Origin: Coprosoma sp963632935
GTDB lineage: Bacteria > Bacillota_I > Bacilli_A > RF39 > UBA660
NCBI GenBank assembly: GCA_963632935.1
Contig: CAVGWA010000031.1
Location: 1 to 5,550 of the forward strand
Length of the DNA: 5,550 nucleotides
Reading direction: 5' to 3'
Shown here: one piece after another, positions 1-5,550 of the stretch
Layout of the letters: each line of letters starts with the position of its first letter
Numbering within the stretch: position 1 is the first letter of the stretch
Program-made: the position numbers and the translations under genes
The notes under the pieces: generated by a model
Databases searched by the model: none
Told to the model about the DNA's origin: nothing
What the model saw: the letters and a program-made list of their open reading frames with translations, nothing else

Positions 1-37
1 CTAATAATTCTGCTAATGTAAATCCTTTATTTTTCAT
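1..37 (-). CDS. Type IV prepilin-like protein, N-terminal fragment
   Basis: Only the first 12 codons lie in the window, reading MKNKGFTLAELL, and the gene continues past the left edge. This is the class III (prepilin) signal: a short Lys-rich leader ending in Gly, then Phe-Thr-Leu and a Glu at position +5 of the mature protein. In this family a prepilin peptidase cuts after the Gly and methylates the Phe. The mature protein then joins a type IV pilus, a competence pseudopilus or a type II secretion-like fibre. The ATG at 37 is preceded by GGTGAT (45-40), a good anti-Shine-Dalgarno match. An in-frame ATG at 49 would add only Met-Gly-Asp-Asp and overlaps that site, so 37 is preferred. The sulfotransferase terminator lies between this gene and its upstream neighbour, so it probably has its own promoter in 38-128, where I could not pick one with confidence. 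Which pilin type it is cannot be told from 12 residues. Confidence 0.7.
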   Translation of the reverse strand, partial: MKNKGFTLAELL

Positions 38-128
38 ATCATCACCCATAAATGGTATTTATACGACCTTTTTTTCACATATTATTAATAAAATTAAATT
101 TTACAATAAACAAAATAATTTTATATTT

Positions 129-156
129 AAAAAAGAAAGCCAATTTTTGACTTTCT
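129..156 (-). terminator. Rho-independent terminator of the sulfotransferase gene
   Basis: On the minus strand AGAAAGTCAA (156-147) pairs with TTGGCTTTCT (143-134) around an AAA loop. This gives a 10-bp stem with one G-U wobble, followed by five T (133-129). The stem starts inside the TAG stop codon (157-155). The plus strand lacks a T-tract after the hairpin, so it should act only on minus-strand transcripts. Confidence 0.85.
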
Positions 157-2089
157 AAAATTTTACATATTTATCTGTTTTATAAAGGGTTCCTTTTATT
201 TCAATATAAATAGTATATTTTCCAGTTAATCCAACACTATTAATATATTTAGTAGTCTCGATTAAAGGCGTATCTTTATTATTACCTAAATCAACACATA
301 AGGCCGTGTAAGGTGTTTTGCTAACTCTCATTGAATATACATTTTTAATATTGTCTTTATATAAAATTACTTTAACAGAAGTACCCTTTTTAAATGTACC
401 TGTAACTTTTAATCTGTCTTTTTCTTTAGTAATATTAATTTTATAGGATTTATCTAATTTTTTACTATTCATTTTTAATACAAATGATGTTTTATCTTTT
501 TTTGTTTCACCTAAAGAACCTATTTGAGAAGCTCTGCCTAATTTAAATTCATCATTTGAATATAAACTCATTTTTTCTACTCTATAGGTATTTGTAGGAA
601 GAATCATTTCAAATATAACTTTATTATCTAAAAGTTCCACTGTATCGCTTTTTAATTTATCAGCTGAAACTAAACCAGCTGGTTGATTTTGAATTTTGCC
701 ATCTTTATATGAAATGCCTCCTGAATGAATTATATAATGATTTTCATCTAAATAATCTACATCAGATATATAAGGAGAGTAAAACGAACTTCCTCGCTCT
801 TTACCATATTCAAATATTTGTTCAACTGTTTTATTTTTAGAATCTATTTTATACATCACACCTCTTGAATATGAATTTTCTGCTGATACGTATTTACTTT
901 TATTTTTAGATTTATTATTGCCATTATCAAATAAGAATACATATCCTTCTGGTGTTATCATTGCAGCATGTTGTGACCATTGAAATTCTGTATTACCAAT
1001 TTTTTTAAGAAAATATTTTTGATATTTTTTACTCCAATTTGTAGAATCACCTAATATCCAATTTAATTTTCCTGTTTTATAATCTATATTAACAACTGCA
1101 TCTTGATGTCTGCCTGATAATGTTATTGAATTAGTTTTTTTGTCATACCATACAGAATTGTTATGAAACCAATCATATTGTATCCAATTTTCACTTTTGC
1201 CATCATTCATGTTTAGTAATTTTTTTAAATCAAATTTTTTAACTATATTTCCTGTTTTTCTATTTATTTCAACAACATAGTCTTCAACAGTACCATCTTC
1301 ATTATCAAAATCATTAGTGGCGATTAATAAATTACCATTTTCCATTTCATAATAGTCATGATGATAACCTCCTTCAAGACTATATTCATTATATATTTTA
1401 CCAAGCATGTCCATTTCATATAAACCAGTTGAATAATATGGCGTTGATACTAATCTTTCTGTACTTAATAGTAAATGTCCGTTTTTTAATCTGTTTATCT
1501 CCCATATAGCACTTTCGGTTAAGTACCATCTAACATCACCATTAGTATCGTATGCACAAGTATAGCCTTTTGAAGAAGGTGTATAAAAATATAAGTCATT
1601 TGTTAATTTTGTTTCATCTTTTTCAATGCTAGTTGGTAAAATAAAATCATCCGGTAATTTATCAGTTTTTATTTTTATGCTTTTTTCTATATTTCCCACT
1701 TTAATAATAACTTCATTTTCACTATCAGCATATAATCCATATATAGGTATATAATGTTGTTTACTTTTCTTTTTAAAGATATGTGTATATGTTGTCAATT
1801 CATCTTTACCCTTAATTATTATACTTACATTTTGTTTTGTTTCTGTTTCAAACATTACTAATGCAGTAAGCGGACTATTACCATATGGATTTAAAATGAT
1901 ATTGGGATTATCAATTGAATATCCTTCTGTTTTAAATTTATTTTCTTTCTCTGTTTGTTTTTCCACTAAAGAGACAACACTTTGTACTTTTGTTTTTCCG
2001 TCGTTAAATGAACTTATAGTTTTTAATACCATTGACAAAATTAAAAATAAAATTGCAATAACAATCAAAATAATATTCTTTTTTTTCAT
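155..2089 (-). CDS. Membrane-anchored aryl-sulfate sulfotransferase (AssT family)
   Basis: This is a 644-residue protein. The family moves a sulfuryl group from one phenolic sulfate to another phenol without PAPS, through a sulfohistidine intermediate, outside the cytoplasmic membrane. Seen here: a Lys-rich start and one hydrophobic segment at about 6-23 with no lipobox, so probably an uncleaved N-terminal anchor. A beta-rich N-terminal domain follows (about 55-145). The propeller-like catalytic region (about 150-500) carries HHD (243-245), WFHNN (His309), SGRHQD (Arg327, His328) and WSQHAA (His374). These fit the family's three active-site histidines and one arginine, with His374 the likely sulfated residue by analogy with Escherichia coli AssT. 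A further beta-rich tail fills about 545-644. Only two cysteines are present, about 420 residues apart, so the disulfide of the E. coli enzyme is probably absent. The start is the ATG at 2089, since the GTG at 2095 abuts the ribosome binding site. It lies 53 nt behind the acetyltransferase gene. Family call firm, substrate unknown. Confidence 0.85.
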   Translation of the reverse strand: MKKKNIILIVIAILFLILSMVLKTISSFNDGKTKVQSVVSLVEKQTEKENKFKTEGYSIDNPNIILNPYGNSPLTALVMFETETKQNVSIIIKGKDELTTYTHIFKKKSKQHYIPIYGLYADSENEVIIKVGNIEKSIKIKTDKLPDDFILPTSIEKDETKLTNDLYFYTPSSKGYTCAYDTNGDVRWYLTESAIWEINRLKNGHLLLSTERLVSTPYYSTGLYEMDMLGKIYNEYSLEGGYHHDYYEMENGNLLIATNDFDNEDGTVEDYVVEINRKTGNIVKKFDLKKLLNMNDGKSENWIQYDWFHNNSVWYDKKTNSITLSGRHQDAVVNIDYKTGKLNWILGDSTNWSKKYQKYFLKKIGNTEFQWSQHAAMITPEGYVFLFDNGNNKSKNKSKYVSAENSYSRGVMYKIDSKNKTVEQIFEYGKERGSSFYSPYISDVDYLDENHYIIHSGGISYKDGKIQNQPAGLVSADKLKSDTVELLDNKVIFEMILPTNTYRVEKMSLYSNDEFKLGRASQIGSLGETKKDKTSFVLKMNSKKLDKSYKINITKEKDRLKVTGTFKKGTSVKVILYKDNIKNVYSMRVSKTPYTALCVDLGNNKDTPLIETTKYINSVGLTGKYTIYIEIKGTLYKTDKYVKF

Positions 2090-2095
2090 AAACAC

Positions 2096-2100
2096 CCTCC
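2096..2100 (-). promoter_or_regulatory. Ribosome binding site fixing the sulfotransferase start
   Basis: GGAGG on the minus strand is followed by six bases (GTGTTT) and then ATG at 2089. The longest open frame would begin with the GTG at 2095, but that codon directly touches the GGAGG and leaves no spacing. The ATG, two codons later, is therefore the better start. Confidence 0.8.
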
Positions 2101-2110
2101 AACAATTATA

Positions 2111-2139
2111 ATTATAACCTAGCTTTAATAAATAAACAA
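2111..2139 (-). promoter_or_regulatory. Possible promoter of the sulfotransferase gene
   Basis: On the minus strand TTGTTT (2139-2134) is followed after 17 bases by a perfect TATAAT (2116-2111), with a second TATAAT directly behind it (2110-2105). The predicted start near 2104 leaves a leader of only about 15 nt with GGAGG near its 5' end. The -35 matches consensus at only three positions and the region is AT-rich, so this may be chance. If real, the sulfotransferase can be expressed apart from the acetyltransferase gene. Confidence 0.35.
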
Positions 2140-2142
2140 GTT

Positions 2143-2634
2143 TTATTTATATATGCCAACAACGGTTACATTATCTGGTATATCTTTTAAAATAACACTA
2201 TTTGCTCCTATTTTAACGTTATTTCCTATATTTATATTTCCGAGTATTTGTGTACCACATCCAATTAAAACATTATTACCAATGTTAGGATGTCTGTTGC
2301 CTTTTTCTTTTCCTGTTGCACCTAAAGTAACATTGTGATAAATAATTACATTATTTCCTATTTTGGCTGTTTCACCAATAACAGTTCCTATTCCATGATC
2401 AATAAACAAATTATTTCCTATAACTGCACCGGGATGAATTTCAATGCCAGTTTTCTTTTTTCCTTTTTCCATAAAATATCTAGATAAAAAGAAAAAATTT
2501 CTTAAATAAAAATATCGTGATATTTTATAATAAAATAATATTTTAAAGCCGGGATATAGAAATATTTCAAATGTCTTTTTAAATGATGGATCATGTTTTT
2601 TTACACAAGTTAAAAATTCTTTATAAATTTGCAT
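2143..2634 (-). CDS. cysE: Serine O-acetyltransferase-like enzyme, short form
   Basis: This is a 163-residue left-handed beta-helix acetyltransferase. Serine acetyltransferase makes O-acetyl-L-serine from serine and acetyl-CoA, the first step of cysteine synthesis, in the cytoplasm. Seen here: an N-terminal helical part with the DPSF motif (Asp15) and YPGF (27-30), then TGIEIHPGA (62-70, Glu65 and His67), FIDHGIGTVIGETA (77-90, Asp79 and His80), YHNVTLGATGK (99-109) and RHPNIG (114-119, His115), followed by hexapeptide turns. Residues corresponding to the E. coli CysE active-site acid and His pair and the RHP histidine are kept. It is odd that the protein stops at VVGIYK, where relatives have VVG-hydrophobic-Pro-Ala-Lys plus a tail that can bind cysteine synthase. 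The start is supported by AGGTGA four bases before ATG. The gene follows the 400-residue protein by 68 nt and precedes the sulfotransferase by 53 nt. An O-acetyltransferase for sugars is a less likely alternative. Confidence 0.8.
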   Translation of the reverse strand: MQIYKEFLTCVKKHDPSFKKTFEIFLYPGFKILFYYKISRYFYLRNFFFLSRYFMEKGKKKTGIEIHPGAVIGNNLFIDHGIGTVIGETAKIGNNVIIYHNVTLGATGKEKGNRHPNIGNNVLIGCGTQILGNINIGNNVKIGANSVILKDIPDNVTVVGIYK

Positions 2635-2689
2635 TTTATCACCTGTTATATTTTATTCAGTTTTATGTAATATGAAATTATAATTCACT

Positions 2690-2715
2690 AAAAAAAGTTG
2701 TTTTAGGCAACTTTT
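2690..2715 (-). terminator. Weak hairpin terminator wrapped around a stop codon
   Basis: On the minus strand AAAAGTTG (2715-2708) pairs with CAACTTTT (2700-2693) around a 7-nt loop, and the T-run continues to 2690 (seven T in all). Only the AAGTTG/CAACTT core is stable, so termination may be partial. The stop codon of the 400-residue protein (2705-2703) sits in the loop, so a ribosome finishing that gene would hide the hairpin. Read-through would feed the acetyltransferase and sulfotransferase genes. Confidence 0.55.
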
Positions 2716-3905
2716 ACTATTTCACAATTTTTATTTATTTTTTTTAATGCTTCATTATTTTTAAATGGTGTATCACATATTGTAATCATATCATAATCAT
2801 ATTGTGGATCTACTAAAATAGTTGATTTTCCTTTTTCAATTTCATTTATTTCTCGTGCTAAGACAATATAACAAATTTCATACTTTGTTTCTTGGTTATA
2901 TCTTCTGTAAATATCATCTAATATTTTTTTACTTTCGACGTTCATCGAAATCATTGGCATAAAACTGGCATTGGCAAGTCCTTCTGCAATGATTGTGTAA
3001 GCATTTATAAAACTAAGTAATTTCATTTCGCTTTCTTTATTTTTAACAACATAGTCATCATTTATTTCATAAATCACAAAACCACTGAAATTTGATTTTT
3101 GACTTTCCAAGAGTTTAACAATTCTTTTTAATTCTAAACTGGCTTCTATTTCATCGTTAGCATGTCCATACAAAAATGCACCAATTTTAATTCCTTCATC
3201 TTCACACTTTTGAGCGTTGTTTAAAAATAATTTTTCTTCTTTTATTTTATCAACATCTATACAAGGTAGAATAATAAGATTATTATTTTCTTTTAACATA
3301 GTAAAATCATGTTCGTCAAGTAATTCACCATCAGAAATTTTTTGTAGTACAATATTATTTGATTCATCAGTTATATTACTACTTAAATTATTTTCATTTG
3401 ATTTGTTATTTTCTTCATTATAATTTAATAAAGGCTGTTCAGATTTTAAGATTTCTTTTGAGTACACTTGATTAATGTGTACATCAGAAATTGGTTTTAA
3501 TGGAATAGTTCTTTCTCTTACTTTAATTTCATTATTTTTTTTGTTTTCATTCTTTGTGCTTTTGTATTTTTTATATTCCTCAAGCATCATTTCTAAACTT
3601 CTGGCATATTGTGCATTCTCGCAATTAAATGCAGGTAAAATAATATCACAGTTATCATAATTACCGGCTTTTTGCAAACTGATTTCTAAATATTCAATAG
3701 CCATATTATAAACATCAGCCCAGGCTTTACGGTAATTCAAATCATTCCTTTCTGGAATTTTTACATATTTCGTTTCCATATTTTCAAGACTATCAATATA
3801 AACTATTCGCCCTTTAGCGTGCATAAAATTATTTGACTTTATTAACTGAGATTTTATCCATTCAATATGTTCTTGTGTAACGTCTTGAATTCTTCTTTCA
3901 TTCAT
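2703..3905 (-). CDS. Uncharacterised cytoplasmic protein, GH25-like C-terminal half
   Basis: I do not recognise this 400-residue protein. It has no signal peptide or membrane segment, so it should stay in the cytoplasm. Three parts are visible: an N-terminal, mostly helical region (about 5-115), a hydrophilic linker rich in Asn, Lys and Glu (about 115-185), and a folded C-terminal region (about 186-375). The order of elements in the last part resembles a GH25 lysozyme barrel: KISDGELLDEHDFTMLK (189-205) where the family has its GIDVS...ID opening, a hydrophobic strand at 210-216, then EGIKIGAFLYGHA (237-249), an Ala/Glu/Leu helix, and VIYEIND (277-283). The catalytic Asp positions of that fold appear as Lys189 and Glu280-Ile-Asn282, so hydrolase activity is doubtful. 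The resemblance is my reading by eye, not a search. The start is the ATG at 3905, placed seven bases after AGGTGAT. Upstream in-frame GTG (3917) and ATG (3914) lie within that site. It has a strong promoter of its own. Confidence 0.75.
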   Translation of the reverse strand: MNERRIQDVTQEHIEWIKSQLIKSNNFMHAKGRIVYIDSLENMETKYVKIPERNDLNYRKAWADVYNMAIEYLEISLQKAGNYDNCDIILPAFNCENAQYARSLEMMLEEYKKYKSTKNENKKNNEIKVRERTIPLKPISDVHINQVYSKEILKSEQPLLNYNEENNKSNENNLSSNITDESNNIVLQKISDGELLDEHDFTMLKENNNLIILPCIDVDKIKEEKLFLNNAQKCEDEGIKIGAFLYGHANDEIEASLELKRIVKLLESQKSNFSGFVIYEINDDYVVKNKESEMKLLSFINAYTIIAEGLANASFMPMISMNVESKKILDDIYRRYNQETKYEICYIVLAREINEIEKGKSTILVDPQYDYDMITICDTPFKNNEALKKINKNCEIVKVA

Positions 3906-3912
3906 ACTATCC

Positions 3913-3919
3913 ATCACCT
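3913..3919 (-). promoter_or_regulatory. Ribosome binding site fixing the 400-residue protein start
   Basis: AGGTGAT on the minus strand matches seven consecutive bases of the usual 16S rRNA 3' end and is followed by seven bases, then ATG at 3905. Candidate starts at 3917 (GTG) and 3914 (ATG) overlap this site and would add four residues at most, so they are unlikely. Confidence 0.7.
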
Positions 3920-3935
3920 ATCTTCATTTAACCCA

Positions 3936-3965
3936 ATTATACATCTTCTTTACAATTGTTGTCAA
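3936..3965 (-). promoter_or_regulatory. Sigma-A-type promoter of the 400-residue protein gene
   Basis: On the minus strand a perfect TTGACA (3965-3960) is followed after 18 bases by a perfect TATAAT (3941-3936). A start near 3929 gives a leader of about 24 nt including AGGTGAT. The 8-bp palindrome ACAATTGT fills 3959-3952, directly behind the -35 box, and could be a small operator half or chance. This is the strongest promoter in the window. Confidence 0.75.
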
Positions 3966-4388
3966 TAAAATTGGTATTATGTTCATAAAATAGGACAATT
4001 TACTTTGCACCCAACTTTGACATAATAAAGATTGTTGATATATAAAACAATGGTGACAAAAAACAAGATTAAACATTTAATCAAACAATACTTTCCTAAA
4101 CTCATCAATTTGATTGATAATCTAACAATTTTTAAAAATTAATCTTACATAGAAATTTCTGAAAATAATAGAATATCAAAATGAAATAATATTTAATGGT
4201 TTTAAGGGTTTAGGTGCAACTCAATATTTTGCGAATGCTTTATCTGTAATAATGACTCATATCAAAAAATATAAATTCATATGCACCAACAAACATAATG
4301 TTTAATAATGAAAAATATTTGAAAGCTAAAAAAATTACTCTTTATTTTTGTGTACTTTAGTCTGAATAATTAATTAGAACTGTTAAGT
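3966..4388. other. Gene-free spacer between the two strand blocks
   Basis: This 423-bp stretch between the divergent promoters contains no intact gene. It holds the transposase-like fragments described separately (4029-4305) and several small AT-rich hairpins (4031-4051, 4068-4083, 4104-4118). A sequence at 4005-4021 (TTGCACCCAACTTTGAC) is vaguely like insertion-sequence ends. From 4306 to 4388 I see nothing assignable. No tRNA, riboswitch or repeat array is visible. Confidence 0.5.
4029..4305 (+). pseudogene. Decayed IS110-type transposase fragments
   Basis: Two short open stretches in different frames resemble pieces of an IS110-family (DEDD) transposase. The first (4029-4142) contains KNKIKHLIKQYFPKL, like the family segment with a KN-rich helix followed by YFPEL before the central coiled region. 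The second (4153-4305) contains GFKGLGATQYFANAL followed by IKKYKF, which resembles the C-terminal 'IPGIG..TA...EIGDI.RF' segment. They lie in the right order but much closer than in an intact transposase and are split by stop codons, so an internal deletion plus a frame change is implied. There is no N-terminal DEDD domain and no complete element end. The match is by pattern recognition only. Random AT-rich open frames are the alternative. Confidence 0.4.
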
Positions 4389-4417
4389 TTTAATATCTTA
4401 TTTTTACGTGCTATAAT
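4389..4417 (+). promoter_or_regulatory. Likely extended -10 promoter of the glycosyltransferase gene
   Basis: TGCTATAAT (4409-4417) is a full extended -10 element. A weak -35, TTTAAT (4389-4394), lies 17 bases upstream. The predicted start is near 4424, which would put AGGAGA (4424-4429) at the very 5' end of the transcript, seven bases before the ATG at 4437. Confidence 0.5.
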
Positions 4418-4436
4418 ATATTTAGGAGATGTTATA

Positions 4437-5402
4437 ATGAAAATAAGTATAATTATTCCTGTATATAATGCAGAAAGACATTTAAAGTTTTGCTTAGATT
4501 CCATTGTTAATCAATCATTAAAAGATATTGAAATTATAGCTATTGATGATAATTCAACTGACAATAGTTTTAATATATTAAAAGAATATGCAGAAAAATA
4601 TAAGCAAATTAAAATATTTAAAAATAATAAAAATATGGGTCAGGGACAAACGAGAAATGAAGGAATAAAGTTAGCTAAAGGAATATACATAGGTTTTGTT
4701 GATGCAGATGATTATATAAATTATGAAATGTATAATAATATGTTTAAGGAGGCTATTAAAAATAATTATCCTGATATTATATCTACTAACTTAAAATTTG
4801 TCACTGATGATAATGTTTTAATAAACCAAACAAATAATTTAAATGGAATATTATATAATCCACTTAAAAGTCCATATGAATTGATAAATGCTTCTCCTTC
4901 TTGCTGCAATAAAATATTTAAAAATGAACTTATTAAAGATTATGCATTTATTCCTAATGTTTTGTGGGAAGATTTCGCTTTTACATATAGTTCAATGCTA
5001 AAAGCAAATAGTATATTAGTTATGCAAAGTTTAGACTATTTCTATAGAAGAGATATTACAACTGGCGTTTCAAGTAAAGGTTATAAACCAAGTAATCATA
5101 TTTTTGATGTTTTCAAAATCGCAGATGAAATAGAAAATGAAGCAAAAAAAGCAAATAGATATGAAATATTTGAAGAGCAAATTAAATTTTTACAATTTAC
5201 AATTTGTTTGCAAAGAATTAAAGAAATAGAAAAATGGAATATTAATACAGATGAATTAAAAAATAATATATATAATGAAATTTTAACTAGATATGGCGAT
5301 TTAAATAATGTTGATACAGATTTATTATCAATTAAAGTTTCTATCAAAACAATAAATGAATTTAAAAATTTTCAAAATAAAAAGACATTAAAGTCTAATT
5401 AA
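4437..5402 (+). CDS. Family 2 (GT-A) glycosyltransferase
   Basis: This 321-residue protein should transfer a sugar from a nucleotide-sugar donor to an acceptor on the cytoplasmic face, typically in making capsule, wall or exopolysaccharide glycans. Seen here: the opening strand and ISIIIPVYNAE (3-13), the nucleotide-binding IDDNSTDNS (36-44, Asp37 and Asp38), GQGQTRNEGI (68-77), the metal-binding DADD (89-92), and WED (177-179, Asp179 the likely catalytic base), followed by YFYRRDITTGVSSKG (201-215). These are the core landmarks of the family in correct order and spacing, so the catalytic domain looks intact. The last 100 residues are helical and charged, with no membrane span. AGGAGA seven bases before the ATG supports the start. 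The gene stands alone with its own promoter and terminator, between a transposase scar and a new transposase start, which suggests a mobile or stranded cargo gene rather than part of a polysaccharide operon. Donor and acceptor cannot be predicted. Confidence 0.88.
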   Translation: MKISIIIPVYNAERHLKFCLDSIVNQSLKDIEIIAIDDNSTDNSFNILKEYAEKYKQIKIFKNNKNMGQGQTRNEGIKLAKGIYIGFVDADDYINYEMYNNMFKEAIKNNYPDIISTNLKFVTDDNVLINQTNNLNGILYNPLKSPYELINASPSCCNKIFKNELIKDYAFIPNVLWEDFAFTYSSMLKANSILVMQSLDYFYRRDITTGVSSKGYKPSNHIFDVFKIADEIENEAKKANRYEIFEEQIKFLQFTICLQRIKEIEKWNINTDELKNNIYNEILTRYGDLNNVDTDLLSIKVSIKTINEFKNFQNKKTLKSN

Positions 5403-5420
5403 ATTGATTGTATTATAAAT

Positions 5421-5454
5421 AGTGTTGGTGAGTGTAAATCACTACACTGTTTTT
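5421..5454 (+). terminator. Rho-independent terminator of the glycosyltransferase gene
   Basis: AGTGT plus GTGA on the left arm (5421-5431) pair with TCAC plus ACACT on the right arm (5439-5448), interrupted by a T-T mismatch and a bulged G, around a 7-nt loop. A G and five T (5449-5454) follow. It lies 19 bases after the stop codon and should also limit read-through into the transposase gene. Confidence 0.7.
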
Positions 5455-5463
5455 ATTAAAAAA

Positions 5464-5524
5464 AGACATAAGTTTGATACAATGTAATTGTTAATAATAC
5501 ACTGAAAGGAATAAACTTATGTCT
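5464..5524. repeat. 12-bp perfect inverted repeat spanning a start codon
   Basis: AGACATAAGTTT (5464-5475) and AAACTTATGTCT (5513-5524) are exact reverse complements, 37 bp apart. The right arm contains the ATG at 5519 and the bases just after AAGGA (5506-5510), so an RNA containing both arms would bury the translation start. A promoter for the gene itself would have to lie between or over the arms (TTGATA at 5474-5479, TAATAC at 5495-5500, poor spacing). Native transcripts would then lack the left arm. Confidence 0.7.
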
Positions 5525-5550
5525 ACAAATAATTATATACTAAATTTACT
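5519..5550 (+). CDS. Probable transposase, N-terminal fragment (perhaps ISL3 family)
   Basis: The frame opens with ATG, eight bases after AAGGA (5506-5510), and reads MSTNNYILNLL before the right edge. This resembles the opening of ISL3-family transposases, where a short Met-Ser-Asn-rich start and a hydrophobic helix precede a zinc-binding region. Eleven residues are too few to prove the family, and the GGC-type terminal repeat of ISL3 elements is not seen upstream. The inverted repeat over its start and the transposase-like scar at 4029-4305 support a mobile-element reading. Any other small-protein gene is possible. Confidence 0.45.
   Translation, partial: MSTNNYILNL

Noticed and set aside
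1896..2111. Plus-strand open frame of 71 codons
   Set aside because: It is antisense to the start of the sulfotransferase gene and has no ribosome binding site. Its hydrophobic residues mirror the Lys and Asn codons of the real gene.
2677..2682. Perfect minus-strand TATAAT ahead of the acetyltransferase gene
   Set aside because: No acceptable -35 lies 15-19 bases upstream, and such hexamers are common in DNA this AT-rich.
3217..3660. Two plus-strand open frames inside the 400-residue protein gene
   Set aside because: Low-complexity Phe/Ser/Leu products arise from the antisense of the Lys/Glu/Asn-rich linker. There is no start signal.
3952..3959. Palindrome ACAATTGT in the promoter spacer as an operator
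   Set aside because: Eight AT-rich bases without a second copy nearby are too little to call a repressor site.
4031..4118. Three small hairpins (4031-4051, 4068-4083, 4104-4118) as a possible small RNA
   Set aside because: The stems have only five or six mostly A-T pairs, with no promoter or T-tract to define a transcript. They fall within the transposase-like fragment.
4005..4219. Short inverted match TTGCACC (4005-4011) and GGTGCAA (4213-4219)
   Set aside because: Seven bases over 200 bp can occur by chance, and neither side extends into a convincing element end.
5096..5347. Minus-strand open frame of 83 codons within the glycosyltransferase
   Set aside because: It is a shadow of an intact, motif-complete gene on the other strand.

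Overview
The window is very AT-rich. All visible tryptophans are TGG, the ribosome binding sites are strong Shine-Dalgarno type (GGAGG or AGGTGAT), and transcription ends at U-tract hairpins. This points to a low-GC Bacillota-type bacterium, probably a host-associated anaerobe. The sequence alone does not fix the lineage.

The left 3.9 kb is read on the minus strand. In transcription order it holds an unrecognised cytoplasmic protein of 400 residues (3905-2703), a serine O-acetyltransferase-like hexapeptide-repeat enzyme (2634-2143), a membrane-anchored aryl-sulfate sulfotransferase (2089-155), and the first codons of a type IV prepilin-like protein (37-1) that runs off the window. The 400-residue gene has a near-consensus promoter and ends in a weak hairpin built around its own stop codon. 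The sulfotransferase gene ends in a strong terminator whose stem starts at its stop codon. The acetyltransferase and sulfotransferase genes lie 53 nt apart and may be co-transcribed, with a possible extra promoter between them. Both touch sulfur chemistry: O-acetylserine for cysteine synthesis, and sulfuryl transfer between phenols outside the membrane. A functional link is only an inference.

The middle (3966-4436) has no intact gene. Two short out-of-phase reading frames there resemble parts of an IS110-type transposase, so it is probably an insertion-sequence scar. It separates the minus-strand block from a plus-strand family 2 glycosyltransferase (4437-5402), which has its own promoter and terminator.

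At the right edge a new plus-strand reading frame starts (5519) that looks like the beginning of a transposase, perhaps ISL3 family. A perfect 12-bp inverted repeat has one arm upstream of the gene and the other over its start codon. This fits a device that silences the transposase when transcription reads in from outside.

The most unusual items are the 400-residue protein, whose C-terminal half looks like a GH25 lysozyme fold without catalytic acids or a signal peptide, and the inverted repeat over the transposase start. No complete new multi-gene system could be demonstrated.
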